DNA from: Entoloma clypeatum
Taxonomy: Eukaryota > Basidiomycota > Agaricomycetes > Agaricales > Entolomataceae
Length of the DNA stretch: 64,000 nucleotides
Direction: 5' to 3'
Assembly: GCA_963565915.1 (NCBI GenBank)
Contig: OY751485.1
Span: 248,001 to 312,000 of the forward strand
In this document: piece after piece, positions 1-12,007 of the stretch
Layout: the number at the start of each line of letters is the position of its first letter
How positions within the stretch are numbered: position 1 is the stretch's first letter
Position numbers and translations under genes: made by a program
Notes under the pieces: generated by a model
What the model saw: only the letters and a program-made list of their open reading frames with translations
Told to the model about the DNA's origin: nothing
Databases searched by the model: none

Positions 1-47
1 CCTGCGTATGTAGGTGTGCTGTTCAATAAGATTCCGTTTCTTCCTCG

Positions 48-1264
48 TTGTGTTCAAATTTGCTGAACATCAGTAGCCCAGACACGAGCTCCGATGTTGT
101 GACCTGGATCGAAGGAGTGACAGTAAATGCGCTCGGCTTGGCGCACGACGGCAAGTCAATCTTGGTCCCTTGCCTCCTCGCCATACTTCAGTATCGGACT
201 CTGGTTCTGTGGATCCCCTTTTCTGGTGTCCCGTTAGCTTGTCACCTCTTTACCTGCTGCTGTGGAATCATATGGTCACTGTGTATTCGTCGGCGCTTTG
301 ACAACGAATTTCGGTAGCTTTCGTTGTCGTCCAGTTTCATGCATCAACCGATTAACGCCACCGCATGTCCAGGTTGTTCCTCATACTTGCCTTGTTTTCG
401 GTTCCAGATCTCGCCGTCGTATTCTTGGCCGGATTGAGTCCAGCTTTTGCGTCCGGATTTACCACCATGGCCATCTGTATACCGACTCTGTGGAAGCATC
501 CGGGCGGGCCCAGATCGAAACTTTACTGCCTGACGTAAGTTACGACGTGTACCACGAGCTCCTACTAAGTATAACAAGCAATGTCTGACGTTCTGATTGC
601 TAGGTTCATTCTGGGACTGCTAGGTCTGATAGTAATGGAAGCGACTTTCCCCCTCCATACTTACATTTTCTTTGATACGATAATTTACTCCTGGCACCTT
701 ACGCCCCTCCAGCACTTGAGTAAACTTCTGTCTGGCCTGTTTGTCCTCGCTTACAATTCCTGGGTATTCGTCGCTTGGTTGACAATATCGTGATGGTCGG
801 ATGTAGAGAAAAGTCAGTGGGTGATTTGGAAAGAATGGAAGGGGATATGGTAAGTGCAGCCCTCGTCGTCTCCGATGGTGGAACCGTCACGGTAGAGCAG
901 GCATGTCACAGTAAAACGAGCACACCTTTTCAAGTTTGGATTGTTGGTTGTCTATCCGAATGCCCTGTGGATTTCTGCGACGATTGCGACAAATCCTACG
1001 AATCCCACGGGATACACTATTGGACAGGTATGGTACTTTTTGGCATCGAGCTTTGTTCGTACTGGTGGCTGATTTGTGATTCAGACCTTCGCAGTTCTCA
1101 TGTCTGCAGGAAGCATCATATGCTTTATCATGGACGTCTCTGAATCGAAACGCAAAACTGCCATTTTCTGGGCAGTTTTGAAATCGACAAGGATACCGCC
1201 AGAGGAAGACGAAGCCGTTTTGCCATACACCCAGCAGTCTTCTGAATCTTTGCGACCGCTTTGA
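48..1264 (+). other. uncertain spliced membrane-protein-like segments
   Basis: Several short plus-strand open stretches look coding but I cannot assemble them into one gene. Hydrophobic segments lie near 160-260 and 605-790. A good donor (GTAAGT) lies at about 536 and an acceptor (TTGCTAG) just before 604. A second donor (GTATGG) near 1027 and acceptor (GATTCAG) near 1083 join a stretch reading TGYTIGQ to TFAVLMSAGSIICFIMDV, which continues to a stop at 1264. Between about 790 and 940 no frame stays open convincingly. It may be a decayed or 5'-truncated multi-pass membrane protein whose beginning lies left of the window. I do not recognise the family, and the exon model is a guess. Confidence 0.22.
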
Positions 1265-2248
1265 GAAACATTCCTTTCCAAATGAACTCAAGTCGCCATG
1301 GACGCTTGTTGATCTCGCGGGCCCGTAGACTGTGGGTTTGTCTAAGTCTGTTCTCTTCGAATTCTCTCGCCACTATTATACCCCTTACGCTGACGATCAA
1401 GTACTTACGATTTTTCCTGGAAATGCGACTGGTTGGGATGAGGTCTCTTACACACATGTTTAGTTTATGTATCATAGGCGACGTTCGGCGTTTTCGCCAT
1501 TGCAAAGCTGTGTGACTCTTTCACTCTTCATCGAAAGTTTCAACGTAAATGTGCTTCCAACACTTATTTCCGTAAGTTGAGTAATAAAAGTGCCGATCCT
1601 TCGCAGTCACCTTGTTAATAACCTCCAGCAGCTTGAGGCTTTCCTCCAGAGTCAATTCAAAGTCGACGTCAACAGTTGGCCATCGTCTCTATACAGTTTA
1701 TTTTCCTGCTGCAGTCATGATATAAGTACCTGAAATAAACACCCGTCAATAGTCACGACTCTCAAGCCTTTTCTCTCCCATTCAACACACTTTTACACCA
1801 CAAGATACCAAGCAGATTTCAGGACTCCAGTAGCCTGCCACGCCCTAACATCGTGGCCTGCAACTAGATTGGGATTACCCAAAAAACTGTCCCTGAAGCC
1901 TCGAGGCATGCGGCACCAACGAGGAGATTCAACACCGGCCGGCCCGGGGTTGACGCTTTCATTTATTCGCCCTCAGAGGTGACTGAATACATGCGGACAT
2001 TCCTTGGTAACGAATTCTTTCACTGTGCATTCATGAAACGTGTTGACTAGATATCATCCAAATCGACAGTCAGAATGCAGGCATCATCAACATGCGCACT
2101 TAACCTGACCTCGTTGCTTGATCAAAGCGATCATTACGAGTTACAAGGCTATTAAAGCTCGGACAACGCCCCAACCCACCCCCCCGTCTTACTCTTCTCC
2201 CTTTCACTTCCATTCCCCTTCAACCATCGTTCAAGACCACTCCCCTCG
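1265..2248. other. intergenic region, no gene recognised
   Basis: About 1 kb without a convincing open frame on either strand. The right end is pyrimidine-rich just before the start codon at 2249 and probably holds the promoter and 5' leader of the phosphatase gene. I see no repeat or transposon edge in it. Confidence 0.4.
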
Positions 2249-4145
2249 ATGTTGTTGTCCAAAGTCATCGGCGTGGTCGTCATCGCTCGCAATGGCGACC
2301 GTTTCAGTTACTACCAGGACCCCAAGACGTATGCTGGGTCCATCACAGAGACGACCGCTCTGGGCGAGGTCAGTCTCTTCATATACCCGCAGTCCGCAGA
2401 TCCTCGAAGCTCAACACGCCACGTTTTACCCAGGCAGACTCTTTCCAACTGGGGTCCCTCCTCCGTTCTGCGTATCTCGACCCAGCCTCCTCGACCTACA
2501 TCGGCGACATCAACTTCGACCTCGTCGACACCAAAGAGGTCAAGACCCTCATCAAAACGGGAGTCGAGGGCAACGTCGTTTTCGATTCTGCCATTGCGCT
2601 GCTCCAGGGGCTGTACCCACCGAATCCGAACAATAAAATCGAATTGGCGAACGACACGACGGTTGTGGCTCCGCTTGGTGGTTATCAATATGTTCCGGGT
2701 AGGATTGTGTCTTCTTCGTGAGGAATGAAACGCTGCTGAGTTTCGAATGTGATGGCAGTGGAGACCGTTGAACCTGGAAATGATCGGTCTTTGGAGAGTT
2801 GGACGGACTGCCCGGTATGTTAAGTGCTTTCACTTCATCCCACAGTAATGAACAAGGTTCCAGGCGTTTGAGAAGCACACCAAGGAGTTTTACGCATCCC
2901 AAGCCTTCAAGGACAAAGAACGAGATGCTCAGCCCTTTTTCGATGCCGTGCGGGATTATGTTTTCGGACGTGCTACGAAGTTGCAGAATGCAGTATGTTT
3001 CTTCTTTCGACGAGCCTTCAAAATTGACGCTGATGCTTGAGTGTACTACGCAGTGGAACGTGAGCACCCCAATTACCTCAACCACACCCACAGCATCTAA
3101 CCCACTGAATGGAAGATTTACGACTTTCTGAATACCCAACTCGTCCACAACAAAACCTACGCCTACCGTCTTCCCCCCACACTCATCAACCAGGCGCGTG
3201 CCCTCGCCAACTTTCACGAGACTGGGGTCTTCTCCGATCAACAAATCGCCGGCATCGGCAACAGTGCGTTCTTTCTCCTTCCCCCTCCCAACACACTGAC
3301 TAACCATGATTAAAAAAAAAACGTCAGTCGCGGGACGTACCCTCCTACACACCATCCTCAGCTCGCTCGAGCGCATCGCATACAACCACGACCCCCTCAA
3401 GTTCATGCTGATCCAGACGACGTACCAGCCCTTCATCTCGTTCTTCCAGATGACCGGTATCACCCAGGAGCACCCCGAGCTACAAGGGATCGGTGCGTCC
3501 GTTTCCCACTCTTCGGTTTCTTTCAAGTATAGTGGTCTGAAGAAAGGAAAAAAACCTAGCTGACTACTCCTCCGCCATCGCCATCGAGCTGCGCCGGGGA
3601 AACTACCCCGAGGTCCGCGATTTCCTCCGTGTCAAGTTCAGGAATGGGACATCGGAGCATTTCAGGGACCTCCATGTGTTCGGGCACGGCGGGGACATTC
3701 CGCTCACGGAGTTTATTTACCGTACCGAGGTGAGGGTTTTTTTTTTCACTTGCCGAGAGAGAGAGAGATAGAGGAGGAAGGGGGGGAGGGGGGAAGAGAT
3801 ATAACAGTTACTGACTTCTGCGTTGTATAGCGTTCTGCGATCACGAACAACCAGCAGTGGCATGAGGTCTGCAGCGGCGCCAGCGTGGCTTACTATGATC
3901 CTGATCCTCGCTTTTATGCCAAGACTATGGAGGTCAGCGAGCATACCAGGGGCGCGATTTCTGGTGCGCTCGGCGTGGTTGGGTTGTTTGCGCTGTTCGT
4001 GGCTGTCAGGCATTTCGTGGGGTCTCGGTCTCGGTCTCGTGCACAGCAAAGTGTGACGCTTCCGGGTAGTGGTTGTCGTCCGGAGATGGTGCAGTCGGTC
4101 GTAGGTGACTATGGGTCGTTCGCGGGGGAGAAGCTTCGGGTCTGA
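2249..4145 (+). CDS. histidine phosphatase superfamily (acid-phosphatase-like) protein
   Basis: Nine-exon gene. The ATG at 2249 begins MLLSKVIGVVVIARNGDR. Introns join in frame at about 2369-2432, 2700-2758, 2816-2864, 2993-3053, 3060-3114, 3265-3330, 3494-3560 and 3730-3830; all are GT-AG. The fold is that of clade-2 histidine phosphatases (phosphoglycerate-mutase-like, acid phosphatase): an N-terminal R-x-G-D-R loop, a middle part with VFDSAIALLQGLYPP, and a C-terminal HGGDIPLTEFIYRTE in the place of the usual HD motif. A hydrophobic segment near the C-terminus (GALGVVGLFALFVAV) followed by basic residues suggests a single membrane anchor. No clear signal peptide precedes the loop. The usual catalytic RHG reads RNG here (codon AAT), so activity is in doubt unless this is normal for the subfamily. 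Exon phases all fit, so the gene model is firm; the function is inferred from family resemblance. Confidence 0.85.
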
Positions 4146-4441
4146 ATCCGAGGAGTCGTTGAGGGGGAGGCGTCGGTTTACTTGTGTGTGAGGAGGGGGG
4201 GGTCTCTCTCTCTCGTGTTGTCAGAGTTGAAAGGCTGGATGTGTGTGTACCCCCTTTTCTAAAAGCGGGCGCGTGGACGTCGTTTTCTCTGGATTCTCTT
4301 TAGTAATATGCATTTTGTATTTTTTTTTGGTTTCCGTCCAACGTTACTACTATACACATTTTGCTTGTGTTCGCTTGTGCAGCACTCGGACTTTTGTCGA
4401 TGGCTTTCGGACGATGATATTCAATTGGGGGACAATCTCGG

Positions 4442-5713
4442 TTACCCAAATTTCGGATTGTGTATATCATACCCTCGATTTCCGATCTTGATCAGCGCTG
4501 CCTGCCATGCTGGGTTGCATACTGTATCTCCGTGCGAAAGAGGTTCATTTCGTTCCCTTGAGATAGAGGCTGGTAAGGTTTGGGGTGGTCGTGGGGGAAG
4601 AAGTCTTTGCATTGCATGTCCGTAGTACATATACTTACATAGGTACGAAATCCCAACTTCGGATAAGGCAATCCCGCTATACAAGATAGTTAATTGGCAC
4701 CTTTGAGTTACAAAAACGTGGAGAATGCGCCAAGAAGGCCCCGCCGCGCCGCGAATGCCGAACCAGTTGGTCATTCGTTTGTGGCAATGTGAACAATCAG
4801 AAATGTGGTGCGTATGCTCGTCGATGAGCGCGCTGAAGTTCTGAAGCACGTCAAGATCGTACCCAAGGTTTGTCATTACACGGTTGTAAAACCGGGGCCA
4901 TTTCTCGCATGATTCCACGCCGCCTTTGTGGAGGTTCGGTATCGGGACGTCTTGGTGTGCGAAGAAAACCAGATTGAGCCATCCCTCACGATATCGCACC
5001 TGTGATATGTTGATTATTTAGACTGGGGGGTGGGATATGAATACTTGGGTACCTACCCAAGCAATAAAATCATACGGCTGATCTTTCAATGCTGCCTGAA
5101 CAGTCTCAAGTGGCACCTCCAGGGTCTTTGGAGCGGCTTGATCGCATAGTTTCGGATAGTTGTGCTTCGCGGCGTATGCCAACACTGCGAGAGGATGTCC
5201 CGGGATCGATTGTCTATCAACGCTCAAGTTATTGGGAATGTTCGGTTTTTTATATATAAAAACACTTACTCCATTCTCATTCGACAAACTTCGCGGGCGC
5301 AGTTGATGATATATTTCTCGACGGATTCTGCGACTTGTTTGAGGACGCCGAATGTGAACTCGCTTGAATCTGGATAGGCTTGAGGGTGCATGTACATGAG
5401 AACGATCTTGAGAATTTGGTGAGGTTCGGGTAGCTGGACGACTTCCATCATTGACGTTTTGGTGAGCATGGGGGAAGACGGAGGAAAGGCTGGGCTGTAA
5501 TGCTCCAGAGTGGCACTGTGAGCTCCGGACCTGACACCGTCGGATGATTCAAGGATGACATCGACGTGGAGGTTGCATTCGGGGATGGCTAGAGAAATAA
5601 TTTGTATTGGTAGAAATGAGAATGTAATATATATTGCGATACCTACGGCACGGTGGTGTTGACTGGTTGAGCTCGTCTTTTGGTGTTTCGGAGATAAACC
5701 CGTCGGAGTTCAT
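4442..5713 (-). CDS. BTB/POZ domain-containing protein
   Basis: Spliced minus-strand gene. The start at 5713 gives MNSDGFISETPKDELNQ. Three introns join in frame: about 5590-5646, 5214-5269 and 4999-5056, all with GTAAGT or GTAGGT-like donors. The N-terminal half matches the BTB domain common in basidiomycetes: DVILESSDGVRSGAHSATL, then a stretch ending in a leucine-rich helix with MYMHPQAYPD. The C-terminal half has W-R-Y-R-E-G-W and a CSHCHKRM pair of cysteines. Such proteins dimerise through BTB and often act as adaptors, but no partner can be inferred. The stop at 4442 follows a long proline-rich tail, so a further 3' intron or an earlier end is possible. Confidence 0.72.
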
Positions 5714-6797
5714 GGGAGGAGAGAGAGTCAACACCTGTGGCGGTGAAATTTTGAAATGCCGCAACTGTTGAACCTCGATTATGTAATTACCAGACTCTGT
5801 GGCTGTGCATATTTTCACCGTGTGGTCTTTAGTTTGCCCCTGATCTTTTCATCAACTGCTCATATTCCTGGTGCAAAGTTTTGCGACGAGCTTTTGGAAG
5901 TACTTGCGTCAAGCTTGCTGCTTTCAAGGCCGAAATGAAGGCTAAGGACAAAGTATTCCGTCTGGTCGCCCTGAATTCCTCTGCGTCATATTACCTCCAT
6001 TCGCCCTTTTACACCCACAGTGACATTGACTTTCCAGTCCTTGTCCCAGCCGCGACATTCTCGAGCACCGCTCACCAGACCCTCCTCTCCTAAAGGGCTC
6101 TAACCCTAAAGCATTCAACCCACCGGGGACTCCGCTGGCGGATGACCTCGTCCTCATTATCATTTCCTATGTCCCCCCTTCGCGGGCGTGTGCTGGTGAG
6201 CGTGGGGGCAGAGTGTTTGAAGGTTGACATTGTGGTTTGGCCAGGGGCAGTGCGGGGTGCATAGCGGCACGAGGCAGGTGCAGGGGTGCGTGTCGGTTCC
6301 TGGTGATACATACATACCTAATTCTGCCCACGTCCTCAAGGATCATGACATGAAACACCCCGACTTGGCAAGGGCACAGGGGACTCCAAGGACTTGTAGT
6401 CATCGGATTGACACGATTATGTACATACTACATATCGATGTTGACGCCTTGGATTTGATCTCTCTGGAAAGTGCTGTGGGTCTGGGCCTTACTATGAACT
6501 GTGAGCACCTTCCCTCATCAGCGTCCCAACGACTTCAAGTACTAGTAGGCGGCCAGAAGTCATACCGGATCGATGTCGCTGGTGGGTGGCTCCGAGTCGG
6601 AGGCCCATTATATGACACAGGGTTACATACCGCCTTCACGGAGACGCTTTTGAATCATTGTTAAAAAGTCCCGGGCACCCGACAGTCGGTATCACCATCC
6701 AGCGAGTTGACATGATGAGACGAACCTGAGAGCTATACATAACAGGGACACGCCGGAGAGACTCTCACAACACTCACTTGGAAGCCCCCACCAATCG
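5714..6797. other. divergent promoter region between BTB gene and P450
   Basis: About 1.1 kb between two divergently transcribed genes. A plus-strand open frame (6224-6664, 146 codons) has no recognisable domain and an uneven composition, so I do not call it a gene. The last 60 bases before 6798 probably contain the P450 leader. Confidence 0.35.
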
Positions 6798-9322
6798 ATG
6801 TGTTTCCAGTTGCACGTCCATCATTGGGTCTTCTGTGTATCTGTTGCGAGCGCCCTCGTGACAATTTACGCAATCCGCACCGTTAAACACCATACCACGC
6901 AAAAATTTCCACCTGGACCCAAGGGTATCCCCTATCTTGGACCTCTCTTCCAGCTGTCAACGACGCCATGGAAAGAGTTTGATATTTGGAAAGAGCAATA
7001 TGGCACGTCGGCGGGGGAATCTTTCTTCCAGTTCGCCTTCCCGCGCTGATTCTGGTGTATCGCAGGTCCTCTGGTGTATTTCACCGTGGCAGCTCAGAAG
7101 ATCCTCGTCATCAATACGCATCAAGTCGCAAGCGATTTATTGGATCGTAGGGGACATATTTATAGCGACCGTCCGCGTTTCATTTGTAAGTGCCAATCCC
7201 TTCATTACAGTTTGGTGTAGTAACACTCTTTTCTCTGTATGATTTCCAGTGGCCAACGAGATATTCACGCGTGGGCTCATGATCATCCTAGCCAAGTATG
7301 GTGCAATGTGCGTGCAGCTACCCTTACCACAAGGTGTACCAACAATCGCTGAGGCTGATGACCCTTTGCCAAGTTGGCGGAGGATGCGTCGTGCTGGTCA
7401 CGAGGCATTGAATAAGGGACGCGTCATTAAATTTTACCCCCTTCACTCGAAGGAAGCCATGGCGTTGATCGATGGTATATTCCGAGACCCTGGTGGCTGG
7501 GAAGGTGAATTTCGTCGGTGAGTGGATCTATCTGATCCATGACAATTGCGATATTCGGTAACCTCGAATGGAGAGCGGCGGCATCCACAGTGCTATCCGT
7601 TGTATATGACCACCCGACAGTTTCCTCTACCGATGACCCCACCGTGGTGAAGGTGAACAGGTTCGCCGAGTTGGGTAGCCACTATACAGCACCGGGAAGA
7701 TATCTTGTTGAATTCTTTACATGGATGAAGTATATCCCGTCATCCATGGCAAGATGGAAGAGGGAGGCAGAAGAGGGGTACGAAGAGTACTCCAAACTCT
7801 TTCTAGGCATGTTTCACGAAGTCGAGAAGCGAATCGTAAAATGTATTGTCATTTTTGGTTCTGTGCATCTCACGCATACATGTGGTAGAACCAAGGAGAC
7901 GAACGCCCCAGTTTCGCAGGAACTCTGATTCGAGAACGGCAGCGTCATCATCTGAGTGACCAAGAAGCCGGATGGCTTGCTGCTTCGATTTAGTACGTTA
8001 CCCTCTTTTTTTTTTTTTTTTTTGCTTAGGGATCAACTTACATTTTTCTCTCAGTGTTGCGGGGTCTGAGACTGTGGGTGGCGATCTGATAGACCAACCG
8101 TCTGCTTTGCTTATCAGCCACAGACCGCCACCACAATGATCTGGTTCATGCTCGCCATGATCGCCCACCCAGACAAGCAAGTTAAATGTCAGGAAGAGCT
8201 TGACAGGATTGTTGGTCGATCTCGCATGCCCACGCTCGAAGACAGAGATAGTCTTCCCTACCTTCGTGCCACCGTGCAAGAAGTCCTCCGCTGGAGGCCC
8301 GCTCTCCCTGTTGGTGAGTGGTTTCAACAAATGTAATCCTTACGTAGCAACTCTTTGCGAGGCAGCGCCGCACAGTACGACCCAGGTAGTTTCTTCCTCT
8401 GATATTTGAACATCCGGAAATTTCTGACGCTTCTACTAGGATGATTGGTATCAAGGATTTTTCATTCCCAAAGGCACGATGTGTCTGGCCAATGTATGGT
8501 AAGCATAAATCAATCTCATTCATCAAAGGAACCCAATTCAGTTCACCTCAGGTCTATGAATCGCGATCGGACTATCTATGTGGGTGCCGTGCAGTCTGAG
8601 CTGCGCTTCGTACCTCAACTTCCAGCGTTTAATTTACAGGGCGAAGATGCCGACGATTTCAACCCGGATCGGTTTATCGGTGAGCGCGGGGAGCGCTCTG
8701 CAGCGTTGGCGGATACAAAGAATGGTGCGTTCTTTCTTTTCAAATCTAGTTTCTGCATGGGAAGTAATACTTTGTGTCACCGCGTATCAGAAGGTGACTG
8801 ATTCTTCTAGATTCTCGGTTGCGGAATGACTCGGATGTGCTCAAGCATTGAATCATCTGCCATTTTTAAGGGCACGTATCATATGTAAGTCCTGAAGTAT
8901 TCTCCCCCCTTGCCTTCATGACAGGCTTTGATTTTTTACTAGGGCTTTGGACCCAGGTATTGCCCGCCTGTACGACAGCCTCAGTATTTGAATTAACTCA
9001 ATATTCACCCTAGAATCTGTCTCGGACGGCATATGGCGAATGACTCTCTCTTCATCAACATCGCTTCCGTCCTCTGGGCGGCGAACATCTCCCCCCTGAG
9101 AGACGAGGCAGGGAAACCGATCGTTCCGGACACGATGGAAACCATCAGGGCGGGACTGGTCAGGTAAGCATCGCTCCGTGTTCCTTTGACCCTTAAAAAG
9201 ACCCATCATTTCCGTTCCTTGCTTCTCCTACTAGCCGTCCTTTGCCATTCGATTGTGTGATAACGCCGCGATTCCCGGAAGGCCCAGATATTGTTGCACA
9301 GACGAAGGAGTTACTGGAGTAG
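6798..9322 (+). CDS. cytochrome P450 monooxygenase
   Basis: Many-exon P450. The start at 6798 gives a membrane anchor (about residues 8-28) and the proline hinge FPPGPKGIPYLGPLF. After splicing, the landmarks appear in order: WRRMRR (C-helix), VAGSETTATTM (I-helix oxygen-binding), EVLR (K-helix ExxR), FNPDRF, and the haem loop FGPRICLGR. It ends at a TAG at 9320-9322. Intron 1 (7003-7065) fits only as a GC-AG intron. The haem loop is assembled from tiny exons (8871-8884 and 8943-8956, 14 nt each) plus the exon starting at 9014. An in-frame path exists throughout, so the gene may be functional. Overall it resembles the basidiomycete P450s often annotated as OrdA-like. Substrate is unknown. The convergent UbiA prenyltransferase 0.7 kb downstream suggests a shared secondary-metabolite role, which is inference. 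Confidence 0.88.
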
Positions 9323-9984
9323 GGTAGTAGGTATTAGCACGCGGGAGAGGTTTCGGCGTGTTCGGGGGGTGACTGGCGGGTTAGCTCGCTCCGTGCATGG
9401 GATCTTAATATTCTTACCCTGTACACATGGGCTTGCTATGTTACTTGCTCTCGCATTCCCTGGGAGTCTCCATACGCTGGAAATCGCAGTTGTGATGTTT
9501 CGACGGCCGTCGATAGCCCGTCCCCACTGTAGCGTAAGTATTGGGACCGTAGGCTGACATTCTTGCCAAATTTCAGGGTACGATCATCGACAAATCATCG
9601 ATGCCATTTCAATCAAATCGTCACCACGTGACCATTTTTGACTTTTCGGAAATCTCAAACCGAGCCTCGCGTTTCCTCCGACCACGTGTTTCCTCTAGGG
9701 GTCACCGGTCAGCGTGAAGTGCGAGTCCTGGGGTCTGTTTCGAGCACCCTTCCCTGTGAGCATCGCCGCTTCCCTGACATGCCATCGTCTCATATACTCA
9801 ACGTTCAACTTCTGCATCATGATATTCACGATTCATTGGCATAAGTTCTGATTCAACTGCTTTCCGCACGTCTTCCGAGGACTTGAAGACCTGGCCCTCC
9901 GACTCCGAGTCGGGTATTTCATGTTATCTACAATGGAAGCGATTTCCCGTCATCACCTCAGGACGCGGACATCCACTCCTGCCA
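9323..9984. other. intergenic region between convergent P450 and UbiA genes
   Basis: Shared 3' region of two convergent genes, about 660 bases. No open frame with recognisable content and no repeat seen. Confidence 0.4.
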
Positions 9985-10919
9985 TCACACAATCGGTCCC
10001 AAGGCAGCGCAAGCGATGATAAGACAGGCTGTGTAGGTGTATATCTAGGGACGGGACGGACAATTGTCAGCCATTGGCAACAGGTCAGTATCAAAACATA
10101 ACCTACCATGTACGTTTTGTGGTCATATTCAGAACCTCTTCCTGCCTGCATGACACGCCATCCAACGATGACATGCGCAATTCCTAGAACTTCCGGTGCG
10201 ATCTGCGCAATTCCACCAAACCAGAGCACTAAAACCTGCAGCGGAATGGCGATCAAGGCAATCAACAACCTCGCTTCCCTGTCCCCGAAAGCCAGGCACA
10301 ACGTCTTTCTGCCCATCGCGGCGTCACCCTTGATATCGCGCAGATCCTGGATATGGGCAGCGAGGGCGAACCAGAAGGCAAAGGCCCAGACATAACGGGT
10401 GCTTTGTTCCGTCGTCGGTGTGATAATTTTCCAGCATGCGTTGAACTGTGCCCATGTTCCTGCCACCATCGCGACGCAATTCTTCCCGAACCAGTGATTT
10501 CCGGCAGGCGTCAGACTGAGGAAGGCTGTCGTCAAAACCCAGCAAACGGTTTCCGGGAGGACAGAGGGATGGTACAGCGCCACCGCAAAGTACGCTACCA
10601 CGGAGAGCATATGGCGGTCCTTCGCGCCCTTGAGGGTGACCTTCCCTGATGCGAGCGGCCTATCCGGTTTGTTGATCTGATCTTCGAGGACCCCTGTGAT
10701 TTGGTTGGATAGGGTGAAAGAGTAAATGAAGAGCGTCGTCCATTGAAGGAGCAGGATATACCGATAACAAAGCAGAGGAGGCGGTAAGCCGGACGATCTC
10801 GCGGCGCCGATTGAGAAAATGAGGCTTGGGATGATGCTGGTTGACCAATCCCTCCATGAAAACGCGAAGAAGAGGTCGAGCTCGTGAACAAGGAAGTCGA
10901 TGGGTTTCAAAGCATTCAT
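9985..10919 (-). CDS. UbiA-family prenyltransferase
   Basis: The start at 10919 (MNALKPIDFLVHELDLFF) is the first ATG of the frame. A long first exon runs to about 10108. One intron (GTAGGT donor, CCCTAG acceptor) is followed by a short last exon reading IYTYTACLIIACAALGPIV and a TGA at 9985-9987. Most of the protein is hydrophobic, consistent with the eight or nine helices of the family. The two aspartate-rich metal and diphosphate sites are visible: NQITGVLEDQINKPDRP and DLRDIKGDAAMGRKTL. UbiA enzymes transfer prenyl groups to aromatic or other acceptors in membranes. The N-x-x-x-E-D-x-x-N-K-P-x-R-P form is the one I associate with a basidiomycete family of unknown acceptor. An extra 5' non-coding exon is possible. 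Acceptor and product cannot be inferred. Confidence 0.85.
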
Positions 10920-12007
10920 TGGGAGAGGTGACAAACTTGCCTTGGCCCTTTAATAGTACTCACATAATTTTCGGATGTTTTTCCGCAAGGGCCCAAGGGA
11001 CGATAGGTCTAGACAAGGTACAGGAGGATATCTTCGCCCGTTCCTCGGTTGATAATATGCGATGGCAAACTGCTTTGAAAAGAAAAGCAAAACAAGGAAA
11101 TGGGAGGCTGAACTTGAAGAAAAACCCGCCACCGTCTCTCACTCCGACTCCGACTCACTCTAGGGATCTATAAAGTGTAATGGCTCAGAAGAGCGAAAAA
11201 AAAATGGTACAAAGTGCCAAACCTCGCCGTCTGCTCTCGAGCAATCAGCACTGTGTGCAATTTCGCACAGGAAGGCATCGTCGGTGACTAAACCATGCCA
11301 CTTCCACTGGCTGACCTGTGCGTCCGACGACACGGTACGGCAAACTCCGCCATGGCAGGGGTTGCGGTGGCCTTTGCAATATAAACATTAATCAGAGCGG
11401 CCTTGCAAAAAAGGAGGAAGGCAAAACAACTACGATGAGTCAGAGCTCCCACCAGGGAGGCCGCCCTGATTTTCGAAGGGCTTGATACGAGTAACGAGAG
11501 TGTCCAGAGCCGGAGATTGCAGGTAAGAGATATCAGTATATCGACTCGGATGCCACACCCGAATCACGGCCTGAAGTTACCTCAGTTTGTTGGGTTATTT
11601 TCTCTTTACCAATTACTAGTAAATGCAGTCAGCAGTCAGCATCATGATGGGACTTAACAAACTCGCATGCCAATACATCGGAGGAGGATTTCTCTCGCCC
11701 AATGTATGGGCGACTGTAGGGGGTAAATCAGTGAAACGTAACTGGTTCTCATGAACGATGCCGATACTCGCATGTATGTAATATTGTTTGTCCGGCCACG
11801 GATTTCGATGACATTCCTTTACATAGCACCCCTTTCACATAGCCTCAAGACATTGCAATAGAATGAAGAATGCAGGGGACGCGACGGAGGTCGGTCTCGC
11901 TTTGATCCATGGATACCCTTCCTTGTGACCGGTTGATGTGAACATGCGGCCGTAATAGTACAGTACCCCAAGAACAACTCACAAGAGGGATCGCATTCAC
12001 GCATAGT
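10920..12007. other. intergenic region upstream of the UbiA gene
   Basis: About 1.1 kb. The 10920-11180 part may hold the UbiA 5' leader (a donor-like GTGAGT lies on the minus strand near 10963). The rest shows no open frame of interest and no transposon edge that I can define. Confidence 0.35.

Noticed and set aside
6224..6664. 146-codon plus-strand frame before the P450
   Set aside because: No domain, uneven composition and no splice support; probably chance.
10108..10649. Plus-strand open frames opposite the UbiA gene
   Set aside because: Shadow frames of a well-supported membrane enzyme on the minus strand.
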